Shown here piece after piece: positions 59,773 to 64,000 of a stretch of 64,000 nucleotides of DNA (position 1 is its first letter; each line of letters starts with the position of its first letter). Both the position numbers and the translations under genes were made by a program. A model generated the notes under the pieces. That model saw only the letters and a program-made list of their open reading frames with translations, had not been told where the DNA came from and did not search any database. The stretch comes from Aphanomyces cochlioides (taxonomy: Eukaryota; Oomycota; Saprolegniomycetes; Saprolegniales; Verrucalvaceae): positions 3,348,001-3,412,000 of the forward strand of contig JAHQRK010000003.1 in assembly GCA_019828595.1 (NCBI GenBank), written 5' to 3'.

Positions 59773-59840
59773 GGTGCGCGGGGTACCTTACTTTGGCAGT
59801 TGACTTGAGTGGTTGACGGCAAAAGTAAAAGTTGGGGGGG
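59773..59840 (-). promoter_or_regulatory. Short 5' UTR of copy 3
   Basis: About 68 nt, matching the copy 2 5' UTR except for a few bases. On the plus strand AAAAGTAAAAGT (59821-59832) lies 9 to 20 bp upstream of the tRNA-Trp gene at 59841, where TFIIIB would sit. Confidence 0.5.
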
Positions 59841-59912
59841 GGGAGGTTAGCTCAGTGGTAGAGCGTTGGATTCCAGTCCCAACGGTCAAGGGTTCAACTC
59901 CCTTACTCCTCA
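59841..59912 (+). tRNA. tRNA-Trp(CCA), copy flanking the 5' end of copy 3
   Basis: Complete gene body with one difference from the other Trp genes: its acceptor begins GGGAGGT rather than GGGGGGT, which places A4 opposite C69. Its 5' flank is retrotransposon sequence. The extra mismatch could impair processing or charging. Confidence 0.8.
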
Positions 59913-60292
59913 GCTTTTTATCTTTCGAATCAACATGCACACTTTTGTCAATCCTTCACCCGAGTCACTCCGTTTATATTCGCCCCACTACAACCTGTAT
60001 TGTAGCTTTGCACTTGCAAAAAGGAATACTACATACACCCACCTATCCCGACGGTTAGTTTTTCGAAAATCGATACCAGGAGGACTCCAGCCAGCTTGGT
60101 TTTTCAAATCGAATTGATGGTCTTCGTGTCCGTTTGAGGAGATACCATACATCAATGTGCATATTTTTCATATATATCCATATGTCTTTGCTGGAGATAG
60201 AGACTCGACGTGTAAGTGATACAACTAGAAAGGATGAAGCTAGGAGTCAAGAGTAAAAATAGAATTTTTTAAAAGTATAAAAGGTAAAAGAC

Positions 60293-60364
60293 AGCGCCAG
60301 ACCGGGTTCGAACCAGTGACCCTCAGAGCTGCAATCTGACGCTCTACCACTGAGCTACTCGCGC
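60293..60364 (-). tRNA. tRNA-Cys(GCA), array R unit 1
   Basis: Same sequence as the Cys genes of arrays L and M, on the opposite strand; partner of the Trp gene at 59841. Confidence 0.95.
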
Positions 60365-60990
60365 TGTGTGTAGTGCACACCGACTAATGAGCCACAGATA
60401 CACTTTGACATTTTCACCTCCGAATCAATACTCCCTGCGTACCACAAAGCACCGTTATTTTGCCTGCTCAGCACACTTCATACATAGTCACACCACTCAA
60501 TATTATCTCGTTTCTCGGATGAACTATGAAAGCTATTTCTCATTTGCATCGGAGACTTTTGGTTGGAGGTTTGCAACGTTTAGACGCTTGTGACAAGTAC
60601 ACATGAATAGAAAGATCTGATCTATTCTAAAGTTGACATGTTATTTAGTGCCTGTATCCACAGAAGTCCATAACTTCCACATTACAACTCTTATAGAGTA
60701 CTTGCCGTGTTGAACGGAAAAAGTTTGGGTTGTGGTGACCCCAGGTAAGTTCGAACTAGAGAATTTGAGGTCATACAGAAAGGTATCGTTTGTCTTTCAT
60801 TTGAGTTTGATGGGCTACAAAAGGAATTTTGGCAAGTGTGCAATAAATGTGCAATGAGTAGAAGATGTACTGATATGACTGTACGTAGCCTTTGTATGGT
60901 TTCTGTGAGTGAATGTATGGTTGCAGGTTAAGGAAGATGTAAATGCAGAGAGATGGTGTGTAGAATGAGAGAAGTGTAAATAGTATGAAC

Positions 60991-61062
60991 GGGGGGTTAG
61001 CTCAGTGGTAGAGCGTTGGATTCCAGTCCCAACGGTCAAGGGTTCAACTCCCTTACTCCTCA
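60991..61062 (+). tRNA. tRNA-Trp(CCA), array R unit 2
   Basis: Normal GGGGGGT acceptor and normal spacer upstream. Confidence 0.88.
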
Positions 61063-61442
61063 GCTTTTTATCTTTCGAATCAACATGCACACTTTTGTCA
61101 ATCCTTCACCCGAGTCACTCCGTTTATATTCGCCCCACTACAACCTGTATTGTAGCTTTGCACTTGCAAAAAGGAATACTACATACACCCACCTATCCCG
61201 ACGGTTAGTTTTTCGAAAATCGATACCAGGAGGACTCCAGCCAGCTTGGTTTTTCAAATCGAATTGATGGTCTTCGTGTCCGTTTGAGGAGATACCATAC
61301 ATCAATGTGCATATTTTTCATATATATCCATATGTCTTTGCTGGAGATAGAGACTCGACGTGTAAGTGATACAACTAGAAAGGATGAAGCTAGGAGTCAA
61401 GAGTAAAAATAGAATTTTTTAAAAGTATAAAAGGTAAAAGAC

Positions 61443-61514
61443 AGCGCCAGACCGGGTTCGAACCAGTGACCCTCAGAGCTGCAATCTGACGCTCTACCAC
61501 TGAGCTACTCGCGC
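61443..61514 (-). tRNA. tRNA-Cys(GCA), array R unit 2
   Basis: Gene unchanged; upstream spacer has the GTATGTAG variant. Confidence 0.95.
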
Positions 61515-62140
61515 TGTGTGTAGTGCACACCGACTAATGAGCCACAGATACACTTTGACATTTTCACCTCCGAATCAATACTCCCTACATACCACAAAGC
61601 ACCGTTATTTTGCCTGCTCAGCACACTTCATACATAGTCACACCACTCAATATTATCTCGTTTCTCGGATGAACTATGAAAGCTATTTCTCATTTGCATC
61701 GGAGACTTTTGGTTGGAGGTTTGCAACGTTTAGACGCTTGTGACAAGTACACATGAATAGAAAGATCTGATCTATTCTAAAGTTGACATGTTATTTAGTG
61801 CCTGTATCCACAGAAGTCCATAACTTCCACATTACAACTCTTATAGAGTACTTGCCGTGTTGAACGGAAAAAGTTTGGGTTGTGGTGACCCCAGGTAAGT
61901 TCGAACTAGAGAATTTGAGGTCATACAGAAAGGTATCGTTTGTCTTTCATTTGAGTTTGATGGGCTACAAAAGGAATTTTGGCAAGTGTGCAATAAATGT
62001 GCAATGAGTAGAAGATGTACTGATATGACTGTACGTAGCCTTTGTATGGTTTCTGTGAGTGAATGTATGGTTGCAGGTTAAGGAAGATGTAAATGCAGAG
62101 AGATGGTGTGTAGAATGAGAGAAGTGTAAATAGTATGAAC

Positions 62141-62212
62141 GGGGGGTTAGCTCAGTGGTAGAGCGTTGGATTCCAGTCCCAACGGTCAAGGGTTCAACTC
62201 CCTTACTCCTCA
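62141..62212 (+). tRNA. tRNA-Trp(CCA), array R unit 3
   Basis: Exact repeat, convergent with the Cys gene at 62593. Confidence 0.88.
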
Positions 62213-62592
62213 GCTTTTTATCTTTCGAATCAACATGCACACTTTTGTCAATCCTTCACCCGAGTCACTCCGTTTATATTCGCCCCACTACAACCTGTAT
62301 TGTAGCTTTGCACTTGCAAAAAGGAATACTACATACACCCACCTATCCCGACGGTTAGTTTTTCGAAAATCGATACCAGGAGGACTCCAGCCAGCTTGGT
62401 TTTTCAAATCGAATTGATGGTCTTCGTGTCCGTTTGAGGAGATACCATACATCAATGTGCATATTTTTCATATATATCCATATGTCTTTGCTGGAGATAG
62501 AGACTCGACGTGTAAGTGATACAACTAGAAAGGATGAAGCTAGGAGTCAAGAGTAAAAATAGAATTTTTTAAAAGTATAAAAGGTAAAAGAC

Positions 62593-62664
62593 AGCGCCAG
62601 ACCGGGTTCGAACCAGTGACCCTCAGAGCTGCAATCTGACGCTCTACCACTGAGCTACTCGCGC
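62593..62664 (-). tRNA. tRNA-Cys(GCA), array R unit 3
   Basis: Gene unchanged; GTACGCAG upstream variant. Confidence 0.95.
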
Positions 62665-63290
62665 TGTGTGTAGTGCACACCGACTAATGAGCCACAGATA
62701 CACTTTGACATTTTCACCTCCGAATCAATACTCCCTGCGTACCACAAAGCACCGTTATTTTGCCTGCTCAGCACACTTCATACATAGTCACACCACTCAA
62801 TATTATCTCGTTTCTCGGATGAACTATGAAAGCTATTTCTCATTTGCATCGGAGACTTTTGGTTGGAGGTTTGCAACGTTTAGACGCTTGTGACAAGTAC
62901 ACATGAATAGAAAGATCTGATCTATTCTAAAGTTGACATGTTATTTAGTGCCTGTATCCACAGAAGTCCATAACTTCCACATTACAACTCTTATAGAGTA
63001 CTTGCCGTGTTGAACGGAAAAAGTTTGGGTTGTGGTGACCCCAGGTAAGTTCGAACTAGAGAATTTGAGGTCATACAGAAAGGTATCGTTTGTCTTTCAT
63101 TTGAGTTTGATGGGCTACAAAAGGAATTTTGGCAAGTGTGCAATAAATGTGCAATGAGTAGAAGATGTACTGATATGACTGTACGTAGCCTTTGTATGGT
63201 TTCTGTGAGTGAATGTATGGTTGCAGGTTAAGGAAGATGTAAATGCAGAGAGATGGTGTGTAGAATGAGAGAAGTGTAAATAGTATGAAC

Positions 63291-63362
63291 GGGGGGTTAG
63301 CTCAGTGGTAGAGCGTTGGATTCCAGTCCCAACGGTCAAGGGTTCAACTCCCTTACTCCTCA
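63291..63362 (+). tRNA. tRNA-Trp(CCA), array R unit 4
   Basis: Exact repeat; the spacer after it has a private change (GATGAATCTAGG) near 63689. Confidence 0.88.
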
Positions 63363-63742
63363 GCTTTTTATCTTTCGAATCAACATGCACACTTTTGTCA
63401 ATCCTTCACCCGAGTCACTCCGTTTATATTCGCCCCACTACAACCTGTATTGTAGCTTTGCACTTGCAAAAAGGAATACTACATACACCCACCTATCCCG
63501 ACGGTTAGTTTTTCGAAAATCGATACCAGGAGGACTCCAGCCAGCTTGGTTTTTCAAATCGAATTGATGGTCTTCGTGTCCGTTTGAGGAGATACCATAC
63601 ATCAATGTGCATATTTTTCATATATATCCATATGTCTTTGCTGGAGATAGAGACTCGACGTGTAAGTGATACAACTAGAAAGGATGAATCTAGGAGTCAA
63701 GAGTAAAAATAGAATTTTTTAAAAGTATAAAAGGTAAAAGAC

Positions 63743-63814
63743 AGCGCCAGACCGGGTTCGAACCAGTGACCCTCAGAGCTGCAATCTGACGCTCTACCAC
63801 TGAGCTACTCGCGC
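63743..63814 (-). tRNA. tRNA-Cys(GCA), array R unit 4
   Basis: Last complete gene of the window; GTACGCAG upstream variant. Confidence 0.95.
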
Positions 63815-64000
63815 TGTGTGTAGTGCACACCGACTAATGAGCCACAGATACACTTTGACATTTTCACCTCCGAATCAATACTCCCTGCGTACCACAAAGC
63901 ACCGTTATTTTGCCTGCTCAGCACACTTCATACATAGTCACACCACTCAATATTATCTCGTTTCTCGGATGAACTATGAAAGCTATTTCTCATTTGCATC

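Larger units (their letters stand above)
51203..59840 (-). mobile_element. tRNA-targeted non-LTR retrotransposon copy 3, full length with open ORFs
   Basis: An 8638-bp minus-strand element: 5' UTR 59773-59840, ORF1 59772-57238, ORF2 57137-53109, 3' UTR 53108-51203. Both ORFs are open, so this is the best candidate for an active copy. Its 3' end abuts a tRNA-Cys stub and its 5' end a complete tRNA-Trp gene, so its flanks do not form a single target-site duplication. Its last 1674 bp nearly match copy 1. The 5' boundary is uncertain by a few bases because of a run of ten G. Confidence 0.95.
59841..64000. repeat. Array R: Cys/Trp tRNA units in the inverted orientation
   Basis: Four pairs with tRNA-Trp on plus and tRNA-Cys on minus, the reverse of arrays L and M. 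Spacing is again 1150 bp. The spacer of the second pair carries the GTATGTAG variant and the others GTACGCAG (read in array L orientation). The window ends inside the spacer after the fourth Cys gene. Confidence 0.97.

Overview
The window is nuclear DNA of a eukaryote. It holds 78 complete tRNA genes with internal A and B boxes, T-run terminators and no encoded CCA, plus two-ORF non-LTR retrotransposons of the apurinic-endonuclease (APE) type. No host protein-coding gene is visible. The style of the retrotransposon proteins suggests a protist, perhaps an oomycete or another stramenopile, but that is a guess from memory of protein style.

Layout. (1) 1-1674: the 3' UTR of retrotransposon copy 1 (plus strand, cut by the window edge). 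(2) 1675-16644: tandem array L. Each unit of about 1150 bp carries one tRNA-Cys(GCA) on the plus strand and one convergent tRNA-Trp(CCA) on the minus strand, with 380 bp between their 3' ends and 626 bp between divergent 5' ends; 13 units. (3) 16645-25235: retrotransposon copy 2 (plus strand), with intact ORF1, ORF2 broken by one TAG codon, and a long 3' UTR. (4) 25236-51202: array M, 22 more units in the same orientation, ending in a 17-nt tRNA-Cys stub. (5) 51203-59840: retrotransposon copy 3 (minus strand), with both ORFs open. (6) 59841-64000: array R, four more Cys/Trp pairs in the opposite orientation to arrays L and M. In total 39 complete tRNA-Cys genes, 39 complete tRNA-Trp genes and three 17-nt stubs.

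How the parts fit. All three retrotransposon 3' ends join a tRNA gene at exactly the same point: after nucleotide 17, inside the D loop and box A, in a stretch (TAGCTCAGTG|GTAGAGCGT) shared by the Cys and Trp genes. Copy 2 has a clean 17-bp target-site duplication running from that point to the first base of the tRNA gene. One side therefore keeps a complete tRNA gene, head-to-head with the element, and the other keeps a 17-nt stub. This looks like an element specialised for box A of tRNA genes that leaves its target gene intact. Copy 3 has mismatched flanks (Cys stub on one side, Trp gene on the other) and the array flips orientation across it. With the near-identical inverted copy 1, this is best explained by inversion of about 50 kb between copies 1 and 3.

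The element has further unusual traits: ORF2 lies in the +1 frame after the ORF1 stop with no AUG before the endonuclease catalytic Asn, the 3' end is a cluster of hairpins with no poly(A), and the 5' UTR is only about 65 nt. The arrays are highly homogeneous, but small variants fall into blocks, as expected from unequal exchange.
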